DNA of 64,000 nt from Dromiciops gliroides (GCF_019393635.1 NC_057862.1:267420441-267484440); one strand, 5' to 3'. Positions 46,120-57,440 are shown, numbered from the stretch's first letter. Numbers and translations: made by a program. The notes: a model not told the origin generated them from the sequence alone.

Positions 46120-46945
46120 ACATTAGAGAGCATAGGAATAAATGGAGTTTACCTTTAAATGATAAGTAATATTTATCTAAAACAATCAGCAATCTGTAAT
46201 AAGGATAAGCTAAAAGCCTTCTCAATACAATTAGGGGTGAAGCAAGGATGCTGATTATCAATTCTATTATTCAATATTGTACTGGAAATGTTATTTATAG
46301 CAATAAGAGAAGAAAAGAAAATTAAAGGAATTAGAATAGGTAATGAGGAAACAAAACTATCACTCTTTGCAGGTGATATGGTATTATATTTAGAAAATCC
46401 TAAAGAATCAACTAAAAAGCTACATGAAATTAGTAATAACTTTAGAAAAGTTGCAAGATGCAAAATAAACCCACAGATTTCTGATGATTTCATCAGCATT
46501 TCTATATATTACCAATAAAGTCCAGCAACAGCAGATAGAAAGAGAAATTCCATTGAAAATAATTGTGGCCAATATAAAATATTTGGGAGTCTACCTGCCA
46601 AGACAAACCCAGGAACTATATGACCAGAACTACAAAACACTTTTTACAGAAATAAAGTCAGATCTAAACAATTGGAAAAATATTAATTGCTCATGGCTAG
46701 ACAGAGCCAATATAATAAAAATGACAATCCTACCTAAGCTAATTTATTTATTTAGTGTTATAACAATCAAACTATCTAAAATATTTCATAGATCTGGAAA
46801 AAATAATCATGAAATCCATTTGGAAAAACAAAAGCTCAAGGATATGAATCAATGAAAAAATGCATCACCAGATCTCAAACTGTGTTATAAAGCAGTAATT
46901 ATCAAAACAATCTAAACAAAACTAGCTAAGAAATAGAGAGATGGG

Positions 46946-47099
46946 GGCAGCTAGGTGGCGCAGTGGATAGAGCACCAGCCCTGGGTTCAGAAGAACCTGA
47001 GTTCAAATCCGGCCTCAGACACTTAACACTTACTAGCTGTGTGACCCTGGGCAAGTCACTTAACCCCAATTGCCTCACCAAAAAAAAAAAAAAAAAAAA
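46946..47099 (+). mobile_element. CORE-SINE
   Basis: Full copy with CpG-containing head (GGTGGCGCAGTGG); perfect 17-bp duplication AAGAAATAGAGAGATGG on both sides. Likely one of the younger SINEs here. Confidence 0.97.
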
Positions 47100-47708
47100 A
47101 AGAAATAGAGAGATGGATTAATGGAATAGAATAGGTACAAATTACACTATATTAAATGACTATAATAATGTAGTATATGATAAACCCAAAGATCCAAACT
47201 TTTGGAACATTATTTGACAGAAACTGCTAGGAAAACTGGAAAATAGTATGGCAGAAACTGGGTATAAACTAACATTCACACCATATACTAAAATAAGGTC
47301 AAAATGGGTACATGATTTACACATAAAGGATGATACCATAAGCAATTTAAGAGAGCATGGAATAGTTTATCAGATTTATGGACAGAGGGAGATATCAAGA
47401 TAGGATCAAATAAGATATCAAAAGCAATACAAAATATAAAATAGATAATTTTGATTATATAAATTAAAAGTCTTTTGTACAAACAAAAGTAATGTAACCA
47501 AGATTATAAAGAAAGCAGAAAACTGGGAAAGAATTTTTGCAACAGTTATCTCTGATAAAGGCCTAATTTCTCAAATATATAGAGAACTGAGTCAAATTTA
47601 TAAAAAGTACAAGTATTTCCCCAATTGATAAATGGTCCAAGGATATGAAAAGGCAGTTGTCCAATAAAGAAATCAAAGCTATCTATAGTCATATAAAAAA
47701 ATTCTCTA

Positions 47709-47843
47709 GGGGGCAGCTAGGTGGCACAGTCGATAAAGCACCAGCCCTGGATTCAGGAGTTCAAATCCAGCCTCAGACACTTGACACTTACTAGCTGTGT
47801 GACCCTGGGCAAGTCACATAACCCCCACTGCCCTGCAAAAACA
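47709..47843 (+). mobile_element. CORE-SINE
   Basis: Copy with a small internal deletion (GGAGGACCTG segment shortened); flanks AAATTCTCTAG and AAATGCTCTAG. Confidence 0.93.
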
Positions 47844-48680
47844 AAAATGCTCTAGATCACTATTGATCAGAGAAATAAAAATTAAGACAACTCTGAGGTA
47901 TCAGCTCATACCTATCAGAGTGGCAAATATAACAAAAATGGAAAATATTGGATGTTGGAGGGACTGTGGAAAAACTGGGACTCTTGATAATCCACTGATG
48001 GTGGAGTTATGAACTGATCCAATCATTCTGGAGAACAATTTGGAACTATGCCCTAAGGGCTATAAAACTGTGCATTCCCTTTCATCTACTGCTAGGTTTA
48101 TATCCCAAAGTCATCTCAAAAAAAAGAAAAAAAAAAAGGCCTATTTGTACAAAAATATTCCTAGCAGCTCTTTTTGTGGTGGCTAAGAATTAGAAATCAT
48201 AGGAATACCCATCAATTGGGCAATGGCTCAGCAAGCTGTGGGATATGATTGTGATGGAATATTACTGTGCTGTAAAAAATGACAAGCAGGATGATTTCAG
48301 AAAGGCCTGGAAAGACTTGTATGAACTGATGGATAGTGAAGTGAGCAGAACCAAGAGAACATTGTGCACAGTGACAGCAATATTGTTTGATGAAGGACTG
48401 TGAATGACTTAAGTATTCTCAGCAACACAGTGATTCAAGACAATCCCAAATAAGTAATGATGAAGCATACCTCCAAAGAAAGAACTGACATTGATTGACT
48501 ACAGACTGAAGCATGCTATTTTCACTTTCATTTTTCCTTTTATTCCTTTTCTTATACAAAATGACTAATATGGTAATGTTTGACATAATTGCTTACTGCC
48601 TCAGGGTGGGGAGAGGAGAGGGAAGGAATTTGGAACTCAAAACTTTAAATAAAAATGTTTATTATTAAATTTTCAAAAAC

Positions 48681-49010
48681 AATAACAATTTTAATATCTC
48701 AAAAACTGACCAAAAAAAGAAAAGAATATGCAACCCAAAATCCATTTTTGACCAATAATGGTTCAACCACAAAGGATAGAAATTCCAAGTTTACTTCTAC
48801 TACTATGCAGAATTTCCTGTGGGGCTTCTCTCCCCCAATTTACATTTGCATGTGTGGTCCCTGGGTCTGAAGAGCAACCATGTTCGAAGTTACTCTGTCT
48901 ATATTCCTAAAACTATAGCTCATGTGTTTTCCATTCACCTTTAATAGTCAATCACTTGATACAATTAGCTAAAAAAAAAAAAAGCAAAGGCATTTACAGA
49001 AATGTTAGGA
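48681..49010. other. Unassigned DNA
   Basis: No gene; a 13-base A run at about 48,972 may be the tail of an unrecognised retroposon. Confidence 0.4.
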
Positions 49011-49011
49011 T

Positions 49012-49940
49012 ATGAAGTACTATTATCAAAACATTCCCCCAGTGAACCTTGGACACACTCTCCCACAAATACACTCAGCATCAGTGGGAAGAGTAGTAGG
49101 CTTCCGCCAGTCGCAGAAGACCATGGATCAGCGCCTTGAAGAGCCACAGGCCACAGTGTGGCTGTGCAATCCGATAGGGGAGCCTCAGCTCCTGTCGAAA
49201 CAAGGACATCAGAAAACTGCGCTCTCTATTGCCCATTGGTTCCTGCGTCTCATTCGTTTTTCTTCCTCCAGAGCTTGGAGGCCCATCTCAGCTGCGCATA
49301 AGCTGCTCCTGAGTACTGAACTCCATCCGGCACGGTCCTTGGCCATTTCCTCCCAACTGCCCATGTCTATTCCCAGAGCCCTCAAGTCTCGCTTGCATAC
49401 ATCTCTGTAGTGAAGCTGGGGGCGTCCAGCAGGTCTTTGGCCTGAGGCTAACTCGCCATAGAGTAGGTCTTTAGGAATGCACCCGTCTTGCATGCAGTGC
49501 ACATGACCGATGCAGCGCAGTCATCTTTGTTTCGGTAGCGTGTAGATGCTAGGAAGTTGCTCATGTTGGAGCACTTCTGTGTTGGTGATCCTATCTGACC
49601 AAGATATGCCAAGGATGCACTGAAGGCAGTACATGTGGAAGCTGTTAAGCTTCTTCTCTTGTCTAGTATATGTAGTCCATGTTTCACTGCCATACAGTAA
49701 GGTACTCAGGGTGCATGCTCTATAGATGGCAAATTTAGTTCATCTTGTCAGTTTACTGTTTGCCCAGACACGCTTGGCAAGCTTAGACATGTTTGAAGTA
49801 GCTTTCCCAATCCTCTGATTGATCTCAGAATCAAGTGACAAATTGTCACTGACAATAGAGCCAAGATATGAGAATTGGCTTACAACATCCAACTGGTAGC
49901 TATACAAAGCTATACTGGTAGACATATACAAAGAGAACAT
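49012..49940 (-). mobile_element. Non-L1 LINE: C-terminal end of ORF2 with a zinc-finger remnant
   Basis: Minus-strand frames give in order: FSYLGSIVSDNLSLDSEINQRIGKATSNMSKLAKRVWANSKLT (49,740-49,905), then a region matching CVLSTLLYGSETW and LNSFHMRCLRRILGISWQD (49,560-49,730), then the hallmark GRIPKDLLYGELASGQRPAGRPQLHYRDVCKRDLRALGID (49,209-49,502), and a degraded CXXC...H...C zinc finger (GLHSHTVAC) near 49,150. This order is typical of non-LTR retrotransposon proteins seen widely in fish and reptile genomes and often mis-annotated as craniofacial development protein 2-like. RT proper is absent; frames are broken. Clade (RTE-like, Dong/R4-like or other) is not settled. Confidence 0.85.
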
Positions 49941-50285
49941 GTGTGACCACTTAATTCACACTTCAGCCATTACAGGACCCTGATGTAATTTTCTCATGGT
50001 ATCTTCATGCTGTTCTTCCTAGACACAGTGTAATTACTGAGCAAGTCATTTTGTGTAGGTTCCTGAACCTGCTTACTCTCTGAAGCTGAACTAAAATTAG
50101 AAGCTAGACCGGAAGGCCTATTTTCTCTGGGACACCACATTTCCTACTGGTTGACTTTCTTTGCTGTGAGATACTATTGCTGATGGGGAGAAGACAAATC
50201 CCACCTCCTTTCTGAACTCTGGAAAGAAAAGTTCAAGAGTGATTCCTTTTCAAGGGTTAAAATTTTCCTCTGTAGCTATCAGAGA
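49941..50285. other. Unassigned DNA
   Basis: Nothing recognised. Confidence 0.4.
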
Positions 50286-50289
50286 TGAC

Positions 50290-51730
50290 TCCATTATTCT
50301 CTATAAGACTGCCAATGATCTTTTTTATTTTCTACATTCGAGGTTTTTGTGACATTGCTTTACCCTGGTTCTCTTTCTACCAATTTGCCAGGCTTGAAAT
50401 TTCAGTGTCATCTCCAATTCATTATTTTCACTCACTATACACATTCAATCTATTACCAAATTATATCATTTCTACATCCACACTATCTCTAGTATGCATA
50501 CCCTCTTAACTCTTAAAACCACAACCAGAGTTCAGCCCTCCATTAACACTTGCTTGGGCTACAGCAATAGATTTCTATCTAACCTGTCTTTCTCCACTCT
50601 AATAAATCATCCATTTAGCTGCCAAACTGAATTTCCTAAAGCAGAGGTCTAACCATGTCACTCCTTCTATTCAACAAATGCCAGCAGCTCCCTATTACTT
50701 CCAAGACTGAATATATAATTCTGTTTAACATTAAAGTCCTTTTCAGGTTGGGACCTTTCTACCTTTTCAGTCTTCTTACTTTACTTAGGTCTAGGTAAAC
50801 CAGTAACACTGGCTCACTTGCTATTTCACAAAAAGGACACTGGTTGTTACCGAATCCTAGAATGCTCTTCCTGTTTACCTCCATCTCCTGACTTCAACAC
50901 TTATGAGGCCTCTTTAGTTCCCATTCCTATGCCTTCCCCCAATGCTAGATCCTTCCTTGTAAGACATCATATATGAAAATAAATGGTCAAAGAGTCACAG
51001 AGGTTATGCAACCACTATTAACCCTGAAAATACCAAAGAGCTCACATGAGTTATCACAACCACTAACTCTAAGAAATAAAATAAAATAAAATAAAAACAA
51101 AGAGCTAACAGTGGTCATAAACAAAAAGCTTTATTTATTTCAGTGGAAGAGAGAAATTAGACCCACTTTAGTGAGGCCAGACCTTAATACATACAACAGT
51201 GGCTACGCAATGAACAGTAACCATGACAATGAATGTAACAGTAACAAAGAAACAAGCCTGATGCACAGTAGGGCTTCATGATCAGAGCATGGTTCCTAAA
51301 GGTGTTTGTCTGAGCTCAGGGGTCACCTTGGGCTAGCATTTTGCTGTGGTCAAATTCATCCAGAGGGTGAGAGCAAAGGATTGTTGTTATGCCAAGTTGA
51401 AGGCACAGCTTGCTTGCTGGGCCTTAAATCTGGAAAACAGGGTGTCTCCTAATAGTAAAAAGAGAGGGGTGGTCTTGGCATGGGGATCCTGGCAATTTCC
51501 ATTTAAACTACATATAGGCGCAGTTGCCTCTCTGTGTTAATCTTATCCTCAGACTCTACACTACATATATCTACTATGTGCGGTTTTACATGTTGGTCCC
51601 CCCTCCTTCCCCGCCCCCTACCCAATCGAATGTGAGCTCCTTGAGGGTAAGGACTATATTTTTGCCTTTCTTTGTATCCTCAATGTTTGGCACATATTAA
51701 GGGTTTGTTGACTAAATAAATGGCAATACA
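50290..51730 (+). mobile_element. L2 LINE 3' region, split by a solo LTR
   Basis: Left part to about 50,967: CAACCAGAGTTCAGCCCTCC, AGCTGCCAAACTGAATTTCC, CTAACCATGTCACTCCTTC, CAGCAGCTCCCTATTAC, TAGAATGCTCTTCCTG. The right part from 51,570: TTACATGTTGGTCCCCCC, GAATGTGAGCTCCTTGAGGG, TTGGCACATATTAAGGGTTT, ending at ACTAAATAAATGG near 51,725. These are the L2 RT end and 3' UTR in order. Confidence 0.82.
50974..51563 (-). mobile_element. Solo LTR, about 590 bp
   Basis: Minus-strand LTR bounded by a perfect 6-bp duplication CATATA (50,968-50,973 and 51,564-51,569), ending ..ATTTATTTTCA at 50,974, with AATAAATAAAGC near 51,137. It contains a short AAAAT array (51,080-51,100). Removing it and one CATATA restores L2 continuity. 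A 6-bp duplication is the usual size for class II (ERVK-like) retroviruses. No internal region. Confidence 0.78.
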
Positions 51731-52720
51731 ATTATAAAATTATTTTTTCATACATGGACTGCAAATGGTAGGAAAGGATTGGAGGTTTCTTTAGATAATC
51801 TATGAAGTGACTTGCAAAAAATAATATATTGGGGGTTTCCTTATTCTCTCCCTGAACAGACTTACATCCTTGTAAACAGCTTTTTGCTGTTTTCAGTTTC
51901 TCTGATCCACTGCTTTGCCAGGCACTGAAACCCAATGTTTTCCTTAAACTAGCTCCTTTCTCAGATAGTGATCACGGTTATGATTTTGAGATCATTATGG
52001 GTCCTCTGTACTCATGCTAGTTATTGTTGTAGAATGGAATGAAAGTTCTCAAAATCCCAATGGATTACACCTTTGTCACATTTTCATTTGAAAACCGCTT
52101 TCATGTTTGTAAACATGAAAATGCTTGCACTCGTATTTAATTAACACTGTCCACCAACCCCAGAGAAAATTATTCTCCTAAAATGTACAAATGACTCTGA
52201 TTAACATGAAATGTGAAGCCACAGACTAACTCCACCTCTTCACAATTCAAAGTGGAGAGGCACACATAGAATAAAATAAACCAAGTGCAGTGTGAAACTC
52301 TTATGTTCATTTAATTAGAAAATTACCTTAATTCAATGATTCCCAGAAAACCGGGTGAAAGGCTTGGAGGTATAATCTTTGCAGCCTAAGTAACATGTTA
52401 TTATTTACGAAGAGTGTGAGCTCTGATCTCTGGAACTTGCGACTAAAATAGCAAATTCCATTTAACCTACTCTGGAAGCCCAGAAGGGGACGGGGTGTAG
52501 AAGGCGCACATGTCCTGGGGAGAGTCTCCCCCAGACTCCCTCCAACTCTGCCTCTCAACCATTCCTTGTGGTATTTCTCCCACCCCTGGGGAGGAAGTCC
52601 TGTTCCTCCTACTGCCAAGAACACCACATTCTCTTAACAACTTCCCCTATACTCTCCCCAACCCAGTATTAATTAGACTAGAGCAGCAGCAACTCTCACC
52701 GAACGCACTCGTCCTTTCCT
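51731..52720. other. Unassigned DNA, no repeat recognised
   Basis: About 1 kb without a recognisable transposon, bordering the CpG island. No coding exon could be supported. Its freedom from repeats in a repeat-dense region makes conserved regulatory sequence possible. Confidence 0.4.
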
Positions 52721-52729
52721 TCCTTAAAC

Positions 52730-53060
52730 CGCCCTCCCGAGAGACCCAGCGCCGCCCCCTCCCCTCGAGAGTTCCTCCTCCACAAAGTGGCTCGAGCGCC
52801 TCCCGGCGGCCTCCCGTCGTCGTCCTCGGCGCAGACTCCGCGCCTTCCCGGCCAGTCCTCCTCTCCTGGGGCCTCAGCCACAGGAAAAGGAAACCCGGCG
52901 GGCGCGGGGCGGGGAAGGAAGGGGGCGGAGGGGAGCCTGCGAGATCTTGAAGTTGCTCTAGCCGGAGGGATGCGAGGGTCGGCTCCTTTGTGTCACTCTC
53001 AGTGTGACGTTAGCCGGGGGCTAGGAGGAAAGGAATGAAGTTATAGTCAGGACAGAAAAC
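52730..53060. promoter_or_regulatory. Orphan CpG island
   Basis: Very high CpG density compared with everything else in the window: about 20 CpG in 200 bases at 52,760-52,960, including CCCGTCGTCGTCCTCGGCGC and GGCGGGCGCGGGGCGGGG (GC-box-like). A CRE-like TGACGT occurs at about 53,006. CpG islands of this kind normally mark unmethylated promoters in mammals. No adjacent coding exon was recognised on either strand; open frames of 146 and 61 codons across it look like GC-rich chance frames. It is 4.1 kb beyond the BMP4 3' end, so it could start a non-coding RNA or act as an enhancer-associated island. Confidence 0.75.
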
Positions 53061-54520
53061 AAAGTCAGCGGGTCACCTGGCTGGGGTTTAGCGCACTATA
53101 TACAACGACCGGATGGTTGGGTCGTTTTCTTCTCGTTCTCCTCCCCGCCCCCCCCTTCTTCTTAAGCACTTTCAAGTTGAAGGTTTGGGGAGACGGGACC
53201 ACAAAGCAAGTTTCTGTGCTCTGGTCTTGACTATTATAAAGATATGAAGGGGCCGGTTCTTAGGATTTACCTCCGTCACCCCCGCATTTTCTCTCTGAAT
53301 TGCCGTCTGTAAAAAGGAAACGATCGAAGGAAATGATCACAGAATAGGAGAAAAGGCACCTGAAATCAACCCCAATACTCCAAGATGGAACCATCATCCA
53401 ATCATCCTCAGTGCACAGGCTGCAACAGGGACACCCTGAAAAATACCAGAGTCCAACCAACGCCGTACCTTGCCTTGCATTGTACATTGGTTCGTCTTCA
53501 AAGGGTTAAAAACACACTAGCAGTTTGGTTTTCATGCTGACGTTTGCGGCGTTGGGACTATTTTCTTAACTATTCACAGAATTTCACGGCAAATTCCCCA
53601 TACCAAATATTTGGCTGAACAAATGAACATTATCCATTACTGAAAACAAGCCAGTGAAGAATGGGAAGGGGGAGTGGGGAGGCTACAATATGACTGACCC
53701 TTAAACATAGCTGGGCCCTCAGATTAGTTCAAGCACTAAAGGGAAAAGCCAGACTTTTTCAGCGACATGTAAATTTCAGAAAGGTGTTGGAAATCAGACA
53801 ATGGAACTGATTGAAAACTAGTGTTCAGCTTTCCTTAAAACATTTATTCAAGCTCCATTCTTATTAAAGAAAAGGGGGAGGGGTAAAATGGCTTTGCAGA
53901 GATTTTTTGAGAGAACCCTAATGCTGTATTGAGTGGGGCTCTCTGTTGTCTCCACCTGCACTCTGCAGGGAGCTGAGGCTTTGGCAACCTTTCCATTTCT
54001 AGTTTTATTGGTTTCAACTAAGCAGCTCCTTTTGGAGAATTGCAAGGCTTCAATAATTTCAAACAAAAATAAATCATACTTCCCCATTTTTCCCCTTAAG
54101 ATCACATGGATGGGTAAGTATATATATATATATATATATATGCCATAAATACACCACATATGGTAGATACATATAACTATATACAAATTTAAGAAATATT
54201 CACTCATTTGGAATCGATACCCATCATCACACAACTCTGTACCATGACCATACAAAACTACTCCCCTGTGCACTTCCCTCTTCATTTCGATCCTCCACTC
54301 CCTATACACAAATAAACCCCATAACTTACTCCCAAAACATAACCTTGGCTACATAAAGATACACACAAAAGAAATGCAGTTAAGTTTTAAATTCCAGTAG
54401 CCGAATGGGTTATTGGTGATAGGATGGGTGATTGGATATCTTTTTTCACATTTGTCTACTGAAAATAATTCCTGGAGTTAGTCCAGCTCTTAGCTGAGGA
54501 GAAATACCTAATGGAGAAAA
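53061..54520. other. Unassigned low-repeat DNA
   Basis: No transposon recognised in about 1.4 kb other than a TA run at 54,116-54,141. A 153-codon minus frame at 53,848-54,309 spans that TA run and shows no domain. Confidence 0.4.
54116..54141. repeat. TA microsatellite
   Basis: About 12 TA units. Confidence 0.95.
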
Positions 54521-54524
54521 GAAG

Positions 54525-54790
54525 GAAACATTTTAAAGCACCTACTTTATGTCAGGAACTGTGCTAAGCATTTTGCAAATATTATCTCATTTGATCTTCA
54601 CAGCAATCCTGGCAAATGTGTGCTATTATTATCCCAATTTTATGATTGAGGAAACTGAGGCTAACAAGGATTTAAGTGTTAAGATGTTAAGTGGCTTGCT
54701 TAGGCCCGTAAATATCTGAGGCTGCATTAGAACTCAAGCCTTCTTTGGCTTCAAGTCCAGCACTCTAATCCTTTATTCTTCCTAATTAGT
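54525..54790 (-). mobile_element. MIR-like SINE
   Basis: Reversed MIR order on the plus strand: AACTGTGCTAAGCATTTTGC, ATTATCTCATTTGATCTTCA, GCTATTATTATCCCAATTTT, TGAGGAAACTGAGGC, TTAAGTGGCTTGC, GCATTAGAACTCAAG. Confidence 0.85.
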
Positions 54791-54884
54791 GCCAAAGGCA
54801 CTAAGCTAGTCCTCTATTATGGTCAAATTTAGTTTTCCCTTTGAACAAACCAGAGAGGCCTTAGTGCCAAATCTGTTGCTATAA

Positions 54885-55140
54885 TTATTTCTGGCAGCTA
54901 GATGGCGAAGTGGATGGAGCAGAAGACCTGGAGTCAGGAAGACCAAATCTGGCCTGAGACATTTAATAACTGTGACCCTGGGCAAGTCACTTAATCTGTT
55001 TGCTTCAGTTTCCTCAATGTTAAAATGGGGCTAATAGCACCTATCTCAAAGGGTTGTTGTGAGGATCAAATGAGATGTTTGTAGAGCACTTAGTAGGATG
55101 TCTGACATGTAGCATGTTCTGTTTTAGGAAATCTACATAT
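54885..55140 (+). mobile_element. MIR-like CORE-SINE with long tail (MON1/MIR type)
   Basis: GGCAGCTAGATGGCGAAGTG, CCTGGGCAAGTCACTTAATC, CTTCAGTTTCCTCAATGTTA, AAATGGGGCTAATAGCACC, GGGTTGTTGTGAGGATCAAA and GTAGAGCACTTAGTAGGATG follow the MIR consensus to its 3' part. Confidence 0.87.
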
Positions 55141-56030
55141 AGTAGGGAGGGCAGAAGAGAATCCTTCACTCCCCCAGCTTAGTTAATATAATCACTTACT
55201 CTAGAGGCAGAGAAAACAAGGAAAGATATGTTAACTTATTCCAAAAGAAATGGCTATAAGGTATATGTATTGGCAAAACAACTCAAGTACTTCTGTAAGG
55301 TCTCTGCTTGGTGAGTTCCTCTACTGAGCTCCCTGGATATGCTTCCTCTAAGTCAACTCTCAACTACCAAAGCTAGTTCTGTCGAATTCATAGTCAGCTC
55401 TTTTCTCTGCTGCCAGAGGTCATACTTTTTGAAGCTGCTTTTTGCCTGACATTTCCACTCTTGCTCCCTGCTGTAAACAAATGTTTTCTACTGGGCAAGT
55501 AAAATGCTATGGCACAGGTAATAAAGAAAAAGCTGCTTTTTGACTTTAATGTATCTTTACCACCTCCAGGGTCAACAAACAACCTTTGCTTTTTAAAAAG
55601 TTTTACCAGGGGTGTAACTAGCTAATCTTCAACCCTATACCAAGCTCTCCTAATTCAGGAAGGAAAACTTTTTCACACTTGGAAAAACAATAACAAGGCC
55701 TAGATCCATTTTTGTACTTAATATATTAATACCTGTTACTTCTGCTATCTGCTCCTTGATTTTTATGATTTTATGATCTGCTAAACTGCTAAACCAGCTC
55801 CAATTAAGTTTTAAAGGATTGAGGAGGGAAGAGGATGTAACAGTTTTGATTATCTGGCTTTTCCTAGAATCTCCTTGAGCCAAAAGGGAAACAAGAGATC
55901 TGGTAGGGAGGATTGCTAAAGCAATTCTCCACTTAAAAAAAAGGTTCCCAATGTTTTTGGATTTAGGGTATTATAATTATTTGATTTTACAATGCCCATT
56001 TTTTCTAAAAATGGCCTATGATCTTATAAA
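55141..56030. other. Unassigned DNA
   Basis: No gene or repeat recognised. Confidence 0.4.
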
Positions 56031-56035
56031 AATTT

Positions 56036-56180
56036 TTTTTTTTTGATGAGGCAATTGGGGTTAAGTGACTTGCCCAGGGTCACACAGCTAGTAAGTGTCA
56101 AGTGTCTGAGGTTGGATTTGAACTCAGGTCCTCATGACTCCAGGGCCAGTGCTCTATCCACTGCACCACTTACCTGCCCC
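56036..56180 (-). mobile_element. CORE-SINE
   Basis: Minus-strand copy with T tail; flanks GATCTTATAAAAATTT and AATCTTATGAAAAATT form a slightly diverged target duplication. Confidence 0.94.
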
Positions 56181-56734
56181 AATCTTATGAAAAATTAATC
56201 AATGAGAATTCATTTTAAGAATGCCACAATCAAGAATAGTAGGAAACATGCTGTGGTGTCATAAAAGGGACAGGAACCATATCTTCAAGACTTAAGTAAC
56301 TTCTTCACAATCTAGTACTGTATGCTTCTAAAATGCTATGAATACTATCATGGGGAGAAACTTTCCCTAACTCCCTACAGTTTTGCCTCTCTAACAATCT
56401 CACAGTAGTATGTCTCCTTGAAGGAAGTCCTCTTTCTCTCATGGAAAAGACCTTTAAGTAAATTAACAGAAATTACAGGTGTTGATATGTTCATTAAAAT
56501 GCAAAAATGTATTTAGGACTTGTTACTGCTTTACAAAGTATGAAAAAGATTTCCTGACTGAACAAAGCTAAGAGCTATATAAAGAAAAAACAGAGTTCTA
56601 GATGTTTTATCTCCTTCTGTCCCAATATTTCTCCCAGGGATGTCAAACAAATTAAGTGAGGAAAGAAAAAGATATAAAAGAAAGTTGCATGTTTAAAAAA
56701 AATTTTTTTTAGAAAAGAAAATTTTCTAACTAGG
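56181..56734. other. Unassigned DNA
   Basis: Nothing recognised. Confidence 0.4.
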
Positions 56735-56965
56735 TGATTATAATGTAGTAGAAAAAATACTGAACTTGAGTCAGAAAGTCTGGGTTCAAACTCCACCAGG
56801 GGTTCTTGAAAGGGTTGCTGTGTGACTTCAGACAACTTCACTGAGTCTGTTTCCTCACCTTTAAAATTGGGGTACTATTTTTGCACTACTATCTCCCAGT
56901 GTTGTGAGAAAAGTGCTTTATAAAGAGTAAATAAAGCACTATATAAATGTCATAATTATTAATTT
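56735..56965 (+). mobile_element. MIR-like SINE, diverged
   Basis: GAACTTGAGTCAGAAAGTCTG then GGTTCAAACTCC, GCTGTGTGACTTCAGACAAC, TGTTTCCTCACCTTTAAAAT and a trinucleotide-rich end keep the order of MIR. Confidence 0.78.
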
Positions 56966-57186
56966 CATTAATAAAAATAATTCCCTTTTCTCTCAGAGCC
57001 AAACAATTCATTGCCCTTTCACAATTCATTTCCCCTAACACAAGATTTTCTTCACCCTTCTTCTACCCTACTACTTTGGTCTTACACAAATTACACAAAC
57101 CCTATCCCAAACATATGGGGCAGGAAAAAAGAGGGAGGCAGGTTTACTGAAAAAATTAATAAAGTTTACCTTTAAAATAATGACAT

Positions 57187-57192
57187 TTTATT
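57187..57192 (-). terminator. BMP4: BMP4 polyadenylation signal
   Basis: AATAAA on the minus strand, about 250 bases after the stop codon, in an AT-rich 3' UTR end. Cleavage would be expected some 10-30 bases on, near 57,165. Confidence 0.75.
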
Positions 57193-57440
57193 TTAATACA
57201 TAGTTATAAATATATTTTGTCAAAATATATGATCAATATGGTCAAAACATTTGCACGTAAAGTCATAAATAAGGTCAAGGTGAATGTTTAGGGTGTTGCT
57301 TTTCTTTTTAAAAAAAGATAAAAAGTCCAGCTATAAGGGAACAGTCTGTGTGGGTAAGTGGTTGGGTGGGAGGGTGAGGGGGAGTGTGTGTTTGTGCATG
57401 TGTGTATCCTCTCCCCTTCCCACCGAAAGCTGCCCAAGTC

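Larger units (their letters stand above)
43122..48680 (+). mobile_element. L1, most complete copy in the window (ORF1, spacer, ORF2, 3' end)
   Basis: Lacks a 5' UTR and the start of ORF1. ORF1 coiled coil and RRM (about 43,126-43,860: IEIERIQWSPPEGDPKMKTFKNIIVKF, TAKKKQFKYCGATVRITQDL); spacer to 44,240; ORF2 endonuclease (KQRDTYRVMVRGWNRIYCASAE, YILLKGTIDNEVISILSIYAPN, VVGDVNLPLSELDKSN, TYTKIDHVLGHKNL); RT in broken frames, with [19 protein letters not shown] where FADD is expected, so a catalytic aspartate is changed; then SWLDRANIIKMTILPKLIYLF and the C-terminal region to about 48,480; 3' UTR to about 48,680. Three SINEs interrupt it. Many stops and frame shifts. Confidence 0.92.

Noticed and set aside
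52510-52950. 146-codon plus-strand and 61-codon minus-strand frames over the CpG island
   Set aside because: Proline, serine, arginine and glycine-rich composition follows from GC richness; no domain, no splice or start context that convinces.
53848-54309. 153-codon minus-strand frame
   Set aside because: Runs through a TA microsatellite (IYIYIY) and has no recognisable domain.
3181-56180. SINE heads as possible tRNA genes
   Set aside because: Box A and box B remnants come from the tRNA-derived head of the SINE; no complete cloverleaf or anticodon arm could be drawn.
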